DNA of 64,000 bases, from assembly GCA_002897675.1 (NCBI GenBank), contig BDSU01000011.1, positions 1-64,000 on the forward strand, in the 5' to 3' direction. This stretch comes from a bacterium BMS3Abin02. Lineage in GTDB: Bacteria > Actinomycetota > Acidimicrobiia > Spongiisociales > UBA4744. Below, one piece after another: positions 34,332 through 42,279 of this stretch. Position numbers and translations under genes: made by a program. The notes under the pieces were generated by a model that was given only the letters and a program-made list of their open reading frames with translations, searched no databases and was not told the origin of the DNA. Positions within the stretch are counted from its first letter, which is position 1; each line of letters starts with the position of its first letter.

Positions 34332-35636
34332 TTACCAAGGCCTGCGGGCGATAGCCTCGATCGGTTTCATGCCCTGTCCGAATCGGGCGATGGCCTCACG
34401 GTTCTTCTTCAGCTCGCCGTAGGCGATGAAGTGAACGTCCAACACATCGACCACAGGACTGAAGGCGGGACGTTTCAACTGGTCCCGAACTGCAGCCTCG
34501 CGGGAATCGGGGGCGACCAGGAACAGCGACAGCCGATCGTGTTTCAGGCCGAGCGCCAGGTCCGACATCCGCAGGATCCCGGAGTAGATGGAGGTCGTAT
34601 GCTCGACTTCGAAGGCGGCAACCACGCGGCCGGTGGCCGAGTCGACCCAGAGCACGTCGATCAGCCGGATCGCATCGAATGACGGCGTCTTCTCCAACGC
34701 TTTCGGGAGGCATTCGAGGCAGCCGTCGGCCAGGCGCCCCCCGTCGTAGTGACGGTTCACGTCGTTGGCGGCGATCCACACGTCGAATCCCACGGCCTTG
34801 CCCAGATCCCGCAACCAGCCCTGGATCTCGGTGTGGGTGTGGTCCTGATCGTCCGCGGCCTGAATAGCGCGGTCGGCGCGGTCGGACTCGGCACGGACCT
34901 GGGCGAGGTCTTCCTCCCATCGAGCACGCGCCGCGCCATCCAACTCGCGGGGCGGTGGCGGATACCTTCCGGAGCCGATATCGAACAAGAAGCCGGCGAT
35001 GGCCCCGAGGTCGTTGGAAAGAAGATCCCTGTACTTCGAGTTCATCTCCAGGATGCCCATGCGCATCGCCAGGTACCCGTCCCAGCGGCCCATCCTCACG
35101 TTGGCCCCGGTCACGGCGTTGTAGCCCTTGACGATCGCGGTATTGGAGGGCGGGACCACGGTCGGGTGGAGAAAGTAGAGGATGTTGGAGGCGGCAGGAC
35201 CGAGACCCTTGATCGCTGCACGGTCCAAGGTTCGAATGGCTCCAATGACTTCCGATTCCTCGCCGGAGCAGCAGGCGCACGTCTGGAGGAACCGCCCGAA
35301 AGCGAGCTGATTCGCGCGGTTCTCGTAGATGTCGGGGATACGCAGTTTCGGCTTCCAGAGGAAGGCATGATCGGCGCCCCGGAAGATCTGCCTCTGTTCT
35401 GCGATGGACTTTACGACCGTTTCGAGCGAGGAGCCCTTGTAGACGTTCCCGAACGTGCCTGCCTCGATCTCGTCGACCACCACGGAAATGCCCTGCCCGA
35501 TGGAACGGAAGTTCTTCAGCCGCTCCTCCCAGAGGAACCAGGTCCGGTAGGTACCCAGCGAGTCCTCACGCCAATGCGTGAGGAGACGGCGAAGGGGGTC
35601 GATCGTGGAAACCGGCGGGTCGGTCGCGTTGCTCAA
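34332..35636 (-). CDS. Solitary HhH-like plus PD-(D/E)xK nuclease-type protein (restriction-endonuclease-like)
   Basis: A 434-aa protein I cannot name. The first half has a DNA-glycosylase-like helix-hairpin-helix element (AAIKGLGPAASNILYFLHP, then SNTAIVKGYNAVTG), after ENRANQLAFGRFLQTCACC. The second half looks like a PD-(D/E)xK nuclease: a helix GWLRDLGKAVGFDVWIAAND, then RLIDVLWVDSATGRVVAAFEVEHT (Asp, then ExE) and SIYSGILRMSDLAL. That FEVEHT/SIYSGxLRM block occurs in restriction-type proteins. I choose the TTG at 35636 after GGAGAGGGG; the frame stays open further up. No methyltransferase is adjacent, which is unusual for a restriction enzyme; DNA repair or abortive defence are alternatives. 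Confidence 0.6.
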   Translation of the reverse strand: MSNATDPPVSTIDPLRRLLTHWREDSLGTYRTWFLWEERLKNFRSIGQGISVVVDEIEAGTFGNVYKGSSLETVVKSIAEQRQIFRGADHAFLWKPKLRIPDIYENRANQLAFGRFLQTCACCSGEESEVIGAIRTLDRAAIKGLGPAASNILYFLHPTVVPPSNTAIVKGYNAVTGANVRMGRWDGYLAMRMGILEMNSKYRDLLSNDLGAIAGFLFDIGSGRYPPPPRELDGAARARWEEDLAQVRAESDRADRAIQAADDQDHTHTEIQGWLRDLGKAVGFDVWIAANDVNRHYDGGRLADGCLECLPKALEKTPSFDAIRLIDVLWVDSATGRVVAAFEVEHTTSIYSGILRMSDLALGLKHDRLSLFLVAPDSREAAVRDQLKRPAFSPVVDVLDVHFIAYGELKKNREAIARFGQGMKPIEAIARRPW

Positions 35637-35976
35637 CTTGCCCCTCTCCGAACCATGAAATGGCAGATGGCAGTCGCAGGGTACACCGCCCGTCCACCTT
35701 ATGGCGGTGTGCGCGTCCGCCCATTCGAGTGCAGGATCCCCGCCGGCGGAAACGGGAGCCCTTGACGTCGCGCCACGCTTCCTTACTCCTTCTCGACGCC
35801 ATCCCTTGGGCATCGCGTACCTTGTCGCGGCGGTCGCCGTTGTCTTCGCATGGGCGGTTCGCAACGTCGGGCTTCGGACGGTTGAGGCCGAACGGCACGT
35901 CGTCGCGAGTCAGGGACCGAGCATGGCGCTGGTGTCTACTCCGGGGAGCTGGGAGTCGCCGTGCAAGGTTCGTCTG

Positions 35977-36414
35977 TCATCCAGTTCCGAACGTCGCCTG
36001 CAGACCCTGGATGAGCTGCTGGGTCTCGGAGTCGCTCAGGCGTGCCGACGCGTGCATCCACCCGAAGTAGACAGGCGGCATCTCGCCCTCCCGGATCGTC
36101 TCGACCATCTCACCTACTTCGTTTCCACCGGAGGTCCATTCGGAGAAGTTGAGCTTGCGGCGACCCTCCTCGACGTGTCGCTCGGCGAGCCACGAAATGG
36201 GTGCGACGCTGGTGAACCAGGGCCACACCGTCTCGTTGCTGTGACAGTCGAAACAGGCGCGGACGGCAAGCGCTCGGGTCGTCGGTGAATCCCAATGTGG
36301 CTCCGCTACCACCGGTGGGTTGACGTGTGCGCGTCCATAGGGGACGGCCTGGATGGCGACCAGCAAGGCGACCAGTCCGATCAGACCCCATTTCGACCAC
36401 GTTCGCCGGCGCAC
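35977..36414 (-). CDS. Haem-binding-domain (cytochrome c-like) membrane-anchored protein
   Basis: A 145-aa protein with one N-terminal membrane anchor (WGLIGLVALLVAIQAVPYG) and a haem-attachment site CFDCHSNETVWPW (CxxCH), followed by the family's NFSEW and GEMPPVYFGWMHASARLSDSE segments. It belongs to the DUF1924-like/Haem_bd group, where the final MPP-Y region supplies structure around haem. It should sit outside the cytoplasmic membrane. AAGGAGG precedes the GTG at 36414. No cytochrome maturation or oxidase genes are near. Confidence 0.8.
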   Translation of the reverse strand: MRRRTWSKWGLIGLVALLVAIQAVPYGRAHVNPPVVAEPHWDSPTTRALAVRACFDCHSNETVWPWFTSVAPISWLAERHVEEGRRKLNFSEWTSGGNEVGEMVETIREGEMPPVYFGWMHASARLSDSETQQLIQGLQATFGTG

Positions 36415-36730
36415 AGAACCTCCTTGGTTGGATCTCTTGAACACGACGTTGATCCGTCGCGTCGAATCTAGGGTCGCCGAGCCATGTCTGCCCAAGGATC
36501 AGGGCTGTCTCTGCAAAGGCGGCTTGGTCGTCAACTGGAAGACGCGTTGTGGGGTCTGACCGAGCCCAAGCCGAGGTACGGCCTTGCGCCAGGGTTGCGG
36601 CAACAGGCCGAGCCATCACAGGGCGCGAAAGTCACCTCACACAGCGAGGCTGCTCGTGTCGCCACCGGGTGAATGCTGACCCTTTATCACCGGGTGGGTT
36701 CCAGTACTTGTTGCAACACTTCTGCTGGAC
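36415..36730. other. Gap before the IS21 scar
   Basis: About 315 bp without a supported gene. The last 60 bp (from about 36670) look like the non-coding left side of an IS21-type element upstream of istA, by their position just before its start, but I cannot define the end. Confidence 0.3.
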
Positions 36731-36976
36731 GTGGAGGATTGAGCCGAGATCCGTCGGCTTTATAGGGCAGAGAGGATGGGGGTCAAGGCGATCTTTGAAG
36801 ACCGAGGAGCGATGATGAGCATCCCCCCGCTGCTCCCCGACCCATCACAGAGGTTCACAACTCGTCTGCCTCGGGACCATTACGTCAGGGTGGACACCAA
36901 CGACTATTCGGTGAACCCCCGGTATATGGGACGACGTGTCAATGAGCGGCGTCACCGGTCATGGACGCTGCTGTGA
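36731..36976 (+). mobile_element. istA: IS21-type istA remnant with internal deletion and a nonsense codon
   Basis: From the GTG at 36731 the frame reads VED, a TGA, then AEIRRLYRAERMGVKAI, the N-terminal HTH part of IstA transposase in which VEDWAEIR is usual, so TGG has become TGA (36740-36742). It then jumps to the IstA C-terminus: FEDRGAMMSIPPLLPD, FTTRLPRDHYVRVDTNDYSV and NPRYMGRRV. About 300 codons carrying the DDE core are missing and no istB is present. The element is dead. Confidence 0.75.
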
Positions 36977-36978
36977 AG

Positions 36979-37060
36979 TGTCACACTCTCATTCGGTGTT
37001 CTTGCACGTTTTGAGAGCGCTGTTTCCACGGAGTGGGAACGGCGCGGTAGCACTCTCATT
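36979..37060. repeat. IS21-like end repeats (TGTCACACTCTCATT type)
   Basis: TGTCACACTCTCATT at 36979-36993 follows the istA remnant directly and CACTCTCATT recurs at 37051-37060. Multiple short repeats at the element end are typical of IS21-family elements. Related copies occur at 38331-38380 and 40034-40062. Up to 37253 I find no other gene. Confidence 0.55.
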
Positions 37061-37253
37061 GCGAGGCAAGCGTGAAGGTTCGGGGTGGTTCCCTGTTCTG
37101 GATCAACTACTGCTCGGATATCGGTGTGAAGTCACACAGGTGGTTGGTGGGCGGATTCGCCGGCATGCACGTGAGCGTGCCAATGTCGACCGGATCGACG
37201 GGCCGGCCGCGCCACAGGTGGGCCGAGAGACGGTGGCGGCGCCGGAGGGGCTC

Positions 37254-37574
37254 TCAGGTGCAGGCCAACGCCGCGTTCAGCCCGTCGCAGATCCGGCTCA
37301 TCTCTCGCGGAGCGAAGGCGGCCGTGCGCCGCAGCAGCTGGCCCTTGTCCAGTTGCAGTACGTCATCGCATAGGACTCTGCCAACGACTGCACCCGAACG
37401 GTCTTCGATCGGGACCACAGATGGCAGCGACGGTCGCTTCGGAGAAGTCGTGATCCTGGCGCAGAGGACCGTATCGAGCGATCGGTTCCGTTGCTGGTTC
37501 GACACGACGACGAACGGTTTGTCGCCTGCCGGCGTATCTACCATCCACACTTCTCCCCGGTTCACCGTCTTCAC
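37254..37574 (-). CDS. mazF: MazF/PemK-type toxin (second module)
   Basis: A 106-aa protein with NRGEVWMVDTPAGDKPFVVVSN and DTVLCARITTSP, the MazF/PemK beta-barrel start, then VLCDDVLQLDKGQLLRRTAAFA near the C-terminus. It is predicted to be a sequence-specific mRNA endonuclease. The GTG at 37574 overlaps the antitoxin stop (GTGA), so the pair is translationally coupled. It is clearly different in sequence from the module at 1.8-2.3 kb, so the two are separate acquisitions. It lies among IS21-like repeats. Confidence 0.83.
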   Translation of the reverse strand: MKTVNRGEVWMVDTPAGDKPFVVVSNQQRNRSLDTVLCARITTSPKRPSLPSVVPIEDRSGAVVGRVLCDDVLQLDKGQLLRRTAAFAPREMSRICDGLNAALACT

Positions 37575-37894
37575 TCGGGCCCGCCAATCGCCTCAAACAA
37601 CGCAGTGAGCGACGTGTCATCTTCTGTTTGCGCCCGCAGGCCGTCTTGGGTCTGTATCTTCAACGGACTGGGATCCAGGCCCAGCAGTTCGCGCAGTTCC
37701 GCGTACCCCTGCCCCAGTGCTTCTTCAGAGACCACACGCGCACCAACCTCGGCCAACTGGCGTAGCCGTGAGGCTTCGCTGTGTGCGGCCGGTTCGCCAA
37801 GCCTCCGCTCGATTGCCTGCTGCACAGCCTTCTCAGTGCGTGCTCGATCGGCCGTGTCGAGTATGAACGAACTAAGGGTGAGCGTCTTCCTCAT
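37571..37894 (-). CDS. Antitoxin of the second MazF module
   Basis: A 107-aa protein starting MRKTLTLSSFILDTADRART, then KAVQQAIERRLGEPAAHSEA and an acidic tail (EDDTSLTALFEAIGGPE) of the kind that occupies the toxin. I do not recognise the DNA-binding fold with certainty. The -10-like TACAGT ends seven bases before the ATG at 37894 and TTGCAT lies 16 bp further up, so this ATG is probably the transcript's 5' end; the in-frame ATG at 37900 lies even closer to the -10 box. Confidence 0.7.
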   Translation of the reverse strand: MRKTLTLSSFILDTADRARTEKAVQQAIERRLGEPAAHSEASRLRQLAEVGARVVSEEALGQGYAELRELLGLDPSPLKIQTQDGLRAQTEDDTSLTALFEAIGGPE

Positions 37895-38441
37895 GTGCAT
37901 CACTGTACCGCAACACCGCGCAGATGCAAGTATCGGCATCGGATTAGTGCATCACATCGCCGAGTGGCGATCGTCTGACGTTCCAAGTGAACTCGCTGGG
38001 CGATGCGCCCGATTGTCGGAACGGAACTGTGACCCTTAGGCCACCCTGAGCGGCCGTTGACAATCCAGATCAGCACCTACAACGAGCAGAACGGCCGCCT
38101 CACAAGCATCAGCCTCTGCGTTCCAACACTCCGCCCGTTCCGTTCCAGAACCCGCCCATCTGGGCGGGCTGTCGGCGCGCATCGCCCCAGGTCAGAGCAG
38201 ATTTCTTGCAGTCCCCAAAGACCGACTTCGCCGCACTGCAGCATCCGGGTAGCCGCATCATGCGGCCGGCGAATCGCAGGGTGGGACTGTTCCCAATCGC
38301 ACATCACAAGACTGACCAAGCGCTCTCGCGAATGAGAGCGTGTCGGTCACGGAATGAGAGCGGCGCCGTCATGCTCTCATCATGAAGGTCAGAGCGAAGC
38401 GACTCGACGTCTTCCGCGATTGCGCTCCACAAACTGACCAG
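37895..38441. other. Non-coding stretch with IS21-like repeats
   Basis: No supported gene. It contains a hairpin CCCGCCCA/TGGGCGGG (38151-38169), and AATGAGAGCG at 38331-38340 and 38353-38362, with GCTCTCAT at 38373-38380 in inverse orientation, that is, more copies of the repeat seen at 37.0 and 40.0 kb. Confidence 0.4.
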
Positions 38442-38783
38442 ATGAAGCGGCTCCTCATTGTCGTCGCGGTTGTTGCGCTTGTGGGCCTGGTGATCTGGGC
38501 TGCACCCAGCCGCGTCACGATTCTGCGTGTGTTTCTTGATCGCGAAACGACCCTCTTGGCTACTGGATGGGCCAACTCATGCGGCGGGGACCTCTCAGTT
38601 GCTGTCCGCGAGACCTCGAACGAGGTCCGTGTCACAGTGCGGGATCACAGGCTCAGGATCAAACTGCTCGGTGGAGCCGGCTGTGCTGATGTGTTTGCGT
38701 TCACGCTGGCCGAACCCCTTGGCGACAGAGTATTGGTAGATGGCGCCACTGGTCAGCCAGTCCCAATCCAGCCACCTCGGTAG
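38442..38783 (+). CDS. Small exported or membrane-anchored hypothetical protein
   Basis: A 113-aa protein from the ATG at 38442 (an earlier in-frame ATG at 38382 adds 20 residues that do not look like a signal). Residues 3-21 (RLLIVVAVVALVGLVIWAA) form a signal or anchor; the rest is a soluble domain of about 90 residues with two cysteines (NSCGG and GAGCAD), perhaps a disulfide. I do not recognise it. It stands alone between the toxin module and a broken gene. Confidence 0.5.
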   Translation: MKRLLIVVAVVALVGLVIWAAPSRVTILRVFLDRETTLLATGWANSCGGDLSVAVRETSNEVRVTVRDHRLRIKLLGGAGCADVFAFTLAEPLGDRVLVDGATGQPVPIQPPR

Positions 38784-38826
38784 CCCACTGCGGATAGAGC
38801 GGCATGAGTGAACATATGAGACTGGC

Positions 38827-39960
38827 GTGATGGAATCGTTGCCCCTTGATCCTGAGCATGCGGGGTTCGTCGAACGGGCACGGGCGCATATGCAAAAGCA
38901 ACGCGAGGAGCTGTCCGGACGGCCTCCGTTCCCCGTGTATGCCCTGGCAACACCAGAGCTGTCTCCCGGAGCGCTGGCAGAGGTGTATAGAGAGAACGAT
39001 GCTTGGGCGCCGGTGAAGATCGTGTACGGCAGCCCGGTAGCCGCCGACGGTCCGTGGGTCAATGTCACCACCAGCCTCGGGGAGAGTCCAGATTTGGCAG
39101 CGGTGCTGGTCGACGAACGAGACCGGCTGTTCGATTAAGCCGGGGTCAACGAACCCGATCCCGGCCAGGCCGACGAGACGGGCTTTGTCGAGATCCAGAT
39201 CGATGGCGTGAAACAGGAAGCGACCTGGCGGAGAGAAGGGAAACTCTGGGCCGCTCGAGTCGAAATCCGATCGGACACAGGAAACAAACCGGTCACGGTG
39301 ATCGTCACCGGACGTGGCGTGTCCAGCGACGGCATGACGCTACGGAGCGTCGACGATCTCGCCCCCTACTGGGACGGACGGGAACAGCTGCTGTCCACGC
39401 TGGCCGCCAAGCACCCGCATGTGCGGCCCGAGGATCTGGAGCTGCCCCCAACCCACGGCGTCGAAGCAGCCCGGACGCTCGTTGAGGCCACGCTTGCCGA
39501 ACAGTTCTGGCTGACCGGCGAGCTGCGCCGCCGCCGCAGACCCAGCCCACGTCACCGTCCCAACTTCGACATGGGCCGCCTGTGGGAGGCGGCCATCCGC
39601 GCCCAGATGGACACCACAAACCAATCTCGGGGGCAAGCCAAACAGGTGATCACGGCCGTGGCGAACCAAATCTCCTCGCTGGCCGACATGGCAGAGTGGT
39701 TCAACGACACGTCACTGCGACAAGCAGCCATCGACGAAACGCTCGCCTACTGGGTTCTGGGACAAGACACGGCCAGCAGCCCCGCCCAGCAGGCATGGCA
39801 GAGGCTCTGGGAGCTTCGACAACGGCCGCCCACTCTCACTGCAGACGCCCCCGGCATCAACAATCTGAACGCCTTCCGGGAACGCGCCGAAACGGTCGCG
39901 CCCCTCGAAGACGCCTGGCTCAGCGCCTGGCGCGAGTGGGTAGACACCTCGCATGCCTGA
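38827..39960 (+). pseudogene. Hypothetical gene interrupted by one in-frame TAA
   Basis: Two open frames, 38827-39138 and 39139-39960, are the same frame separated only by a TAA at 39136-39138. Translation on both sides is coherent: ERDRLFD, stop, AGVNEPDPGQADETGFVEIQIDG. The whole product would be about 377 aa, soluble, with a Trp/Arg-rich middle (LAEQFWLTGELRRRRRP) and helical C-terminus (WREWVDTSHA). I do not recognise the family. Either it is a fresh nonsense mutation, or two products are made with a restart at a downstream ATG/GTG near 39208. Confidence 0.6.
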
Positions 39961-40033
39961 CCAGCCATCGCGGGGACCGAACAAGACAAGAAATGACGTC
40001 GGCACAGCCGAATATCCGCCCACTTCTTGCCAA

Positions 40034-40062
40034 AATGAGAGTGTGACACTTTCACTCTCATT
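40034..40062. repeat. Inverted repeat AATGAGAGTG/CACTCTCATT
   Basis: AATGAGAGTG (40034-40043) and CACTCTCATT (40053-40062) are perfect 10-nt inverted repeats, and GTGTGACACT between them matches the TGTCACAC of the IS21-like end at 36979. It seems to be a pair of abutted element ends. Confidence 0.55.
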
Positions 40063-40110
40063 TTCATGACGCTTTACAGCTACGCGACCGGTGGTGTCGT
40101 GGTTGTAGTA

Positions 40111-40132
40111 TCGGGTGAAGGCCTTCACCCGA
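40111..40132. promoter_or_regulatory. Perfect 22-bp palindrome before a membrane-protein gene
   Basis: The half-site TCGGGTGAAGG is followed at once by its exact reverse complement, with no spacer, and the ribosome site AGGAGGGG starts two bases later. TAGTAT (40106-40111), a possible -10 box, touches the palindrome. It could be an operator or an RNA hairpin that controls translation. Confidence 0.5.
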
Positions 40133-40150
40133 TAGGAGGGGCGATTCCGT

Positions 40151-40864
40151 ATGGGTGATGAGCGCGTGGCGACCCGGTTTGCCATGTATGCAGCGGCGGG
40201 GATGGCTGCGATCACGACGGTTACCTTCGGCTTGGCCCTGTTTGCCGTACCGATCTCTGGTTCGAACTGCCCAAGCGATTGCATCGAGTACCCCTATCTC
40301 GACACGCTCGACCGGTTTCCTCGTGACTACGTGTGGATGTTCTTTGCGATCGGGCTGGTCGTCACCTACCTGATCTTCACGATATCACTCAACAAGGTTC
40401 GTACCGGAGCAGGCTCGGCGATTCCCGGTCAGGTCGCAGTGGGGTTGGCGGTCGTTGTCGTGGCTGTGCTCGTGCCCACCTACTTCGTCCAGTTCTCCGT
40501 CGTGCCTTCGAGTCTCTCTGCCGGACAGACCGAGGGCATCTCCTTGCTCACGCAGTACAACCCCCAGGGGCTCTTCATAGCGCTCGAGGAGATCGGGTTC
40601 CTACTCATGAGCTTCTCTTTCCTCTTCCTGATTCCATTGATCCCCGCTGAGGGCACCAGGGCAAGGGTCGTTCGTTGGCTCTTCGGTGCTGGATTCGTCG
40701 TATCCGGTCTCGCGTTCGTCGCTATCGCGATTGCCTTCGGGTTCGACCGGCAAGATCGCTTTGAGATCGTCGTGATCTCGGTCACCTGGCTCGTATTGAT
40801 CGTGAACGGAGTGTTGCTCTCCCTCGTATTCCGAAGTCGTCTCCAGGACGGCACCGATCTCTGA
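40151..40864 (+). CDS. Multi-spanning membrane protein, function unknown
   Basis: A 237-aa protein with six likely transmembrane segments (for example AAAGMAAITTVTFGLALFAV, then FFAIGLVVTYLIFTIS and VISVTWLVLIVNGVLLSLVF). An extracytoplasmic loop after segment 1 has two cysteines (SNCPSDCIEYPY). AGGAGGGG lies upstream of the ATG at 40151. Its layout resembles DUF4386-type proteins, but I cannot confirm this. The palindrome in front suggests regulated expression. Confidence 0.65.
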   Translation: MGDERVATRFAMYAAAGMAAITTVTFGLALFAVPISGSNCPSDCIEYPYLDTLDRFPRDYVWMFFAIGLVVTYLIFTISLNKVRTGAGSAIPGQVAVGLAVVVVAVLVPTYFVQFSVVPSSLSAGQTEGISLLTQYNPQGLFIALEEIGFLLMSFSFLFLIPLIPAEGTRARVVRWLFGAGFVVSGLAFVAIAIAFGFDRQDRFEIVVISVTWLVLIVNGVLLSLVFRSRLQDGTDL

Positions 40865-40995
40865 GCCAACCGGGCGACTGACCCGCACAAAGCGGCACAT
40901 ATGACTGTGGTCGGTCGCCGGAGTGATGGCAACTGATCGTCGGTCGACACCGAGCGTCCCATCCCTCAGGCTGTGCGCTCAGAAGGGGGGGCACC

Positions 40996-41379
40996 GTGAG
41001 ACGGTTGACGCTACTTGCAGCGACGGCGGCCGGCGCTCTTTCTGCCTGTTCTGGCGAGGTGGTAGATGAGCAGCCGGACGCATCCCCTGTGGGGGTTGAC
41101 GCGGATGAGGTGGCCTGTGCCATCTACAACGGGGATGATCCAGGGATCGTCATTGGGCCCGTCCCCAGCGGAGGTGAAGCGACCGTCTTTGCATCCGGTG
41201 GCACGGCCGAGACTGTCAGTGTGGGAGAGGTAGTCGGTGTCCGTGTGGAAAGGGCCAACGATGAAGGCCACGGCGATTTCGGATTCGGGGACATCGACGA
41301 AGCAGGCGTCACATTCTCCGGGGATACAACCCTCGATCGTGAGATGCCCGGGTACTCCATGACCTGGCGGCGAAGCTGA
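40996..41379 (+). CDS. Small lipoprotein, function unknown
   Basis: A 127-aa protein with a signal peptide and lipobox (GALSACSG, Cys18). The mature part is acidic (EVVDEQPDASPVGVDADEV), with one further Cys near the start of the folded domain and beta-rich segments. The GTG at 40996 follows an A/G-rich GAAGGGGGGG stretch. I do not recognise the family. It stands alone. Confidence 0.6.
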   Translation: MRRLTLLAATAAGALSACSGEVVDEQPDASPVGVDADEVACAIYNGDDPGIVIGPVPSGGEATVFASGGTAETVSVGEVVGVRVERANDEGHGDFGFGDIDEAGVTFSGDTTLDREMPGYSMTWRRS

Positions 41380-41722
41380 CGAACGTATCCGTAAGGGCAC
41401 CCGAGTGCGCTCGATGTTGCCGGACATGGAACAGTCCAGCCAGCGCTCCTTTCCCGGCGACCGTCAGAAGATCGGGTCTGTGGCCGACATCAGGACTCGG
41501 TCGTCTGGATCAGTGACGGACGTCTCCGAGGTGAGCGCTGACCCCGGATCGAGGCAGAGCTCACGATCAGATGCACCGTTGCTCCGGAGACTGGCGGAGA
41601 GAGGATCGAGCCGGCCGAAGAGCCGTATGTCGTCATGCCCTGATCTCGGCACGGTGGTCCGACCCCACAACGCACAATACGTGTGCAGGCAGAAGGGGAA
41701 CTCGTGCAGCCCGGCTACCCGG
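41380..41722. other. Gap without a recognisable gene
   Basis: About 340 bp. A minus-strand frame that ends at 41464 with DDRVLMSATDPIF looks coding in base use but has no start and no family I know; it may be a scrap. Confidence 0.3.
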
Positions 41723-42094
41723 CTAACGGATGCCGGTGTCGTAGGCAACGTCGAGCAGCCCGGCGCCGGGCACGATGAAGTCCTGCATCGGAGCGGTGCC
41801 GAGCAGTCCCTTGACCGGCTGAGGCACCAGAATGTAGGAGCCGGCAGGCAGCTCGAGTCGGAAGCGGCCCTGCGCGTCGGTCTTTGCGCGGGCGACTTCG
41901 TTGTCGGCCGGTCCCCACACGATGACTTCGGCGTTGGGGACCGGGCGGTCCGCACAGTCTGGATCGGGAGGTTCCTGCATCGTCGGACACGTCGGTCCGG
42001 CATGCACATAGCCCTCCACCGTGAAGGTACTGACCGGGGGAGTCGTGGAGCAACCGGCCGACAACACCAACAGGAGCAGAATGATGATCTTCAC
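41723..42094 (-). CDS. Lipoprotein with a carboxypeptidase-regulatory-like (CnaB-type) domain
   Basis: A 123-aa lipoprotein. The GTG at 42094 opens a signal peptide with lipobox LSAGC (Cys14). The rest reads TFTVEGYVHAGPTCPTMQEP, then PVPNAEVIVWGP and ARAKTDAQGRFRLELPAGSY, the beta-sandwich pattern of carboxypeptidase-regulatory-like domains (xGxVxG, A, TDxxGxFxxxLPxGxY). The three cysteines in TCPTMQEPPDPDC suggest a disulfide loop. A truncated copy of its 3' end lies at 2.45 kb. The longer frame (to 42223) would put 43 residues before the signal. Confidence 0.75.
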   Translation of the reverse strand: MKIIILLLLVLSAGCSTTPPVSTFTVEGYVHAGPTCPTMQEPPDPDCADRPVPNAEVIVWGPADNEVARAKTDAQGRFRLELPAGSYILVPQPVKGLLGTAPMQDFIVPGAGLLDVAYDTGIR

Positions 42095-42279
42095 TGTCCG
42101 TTCGACGTTACTCAGGGCAGGTGAAGTTCCCCGACGACCCGGCAGGAAGTCTGACGCACGTCGCCCCCCTTTGCCGTCACGTGGCGCCCAAGAGCAGGCC
42201 GCTGCGAGGGGCAATTCCAGCATCGCACGTCCGTGTTGCCGGTTGCTGTGATCCCTCTCATCACCGCTACGCTGCCACG

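Noticed and set aside
36740-36742. In-frame TGA in istA as a selenocysteine codon
   Set aside because: The position is a tryptophan in IstA (VEDWAEIR), the gene is also internally deleted, and transposases are not selenoproteins. Plain TGG-to-TGA decay.
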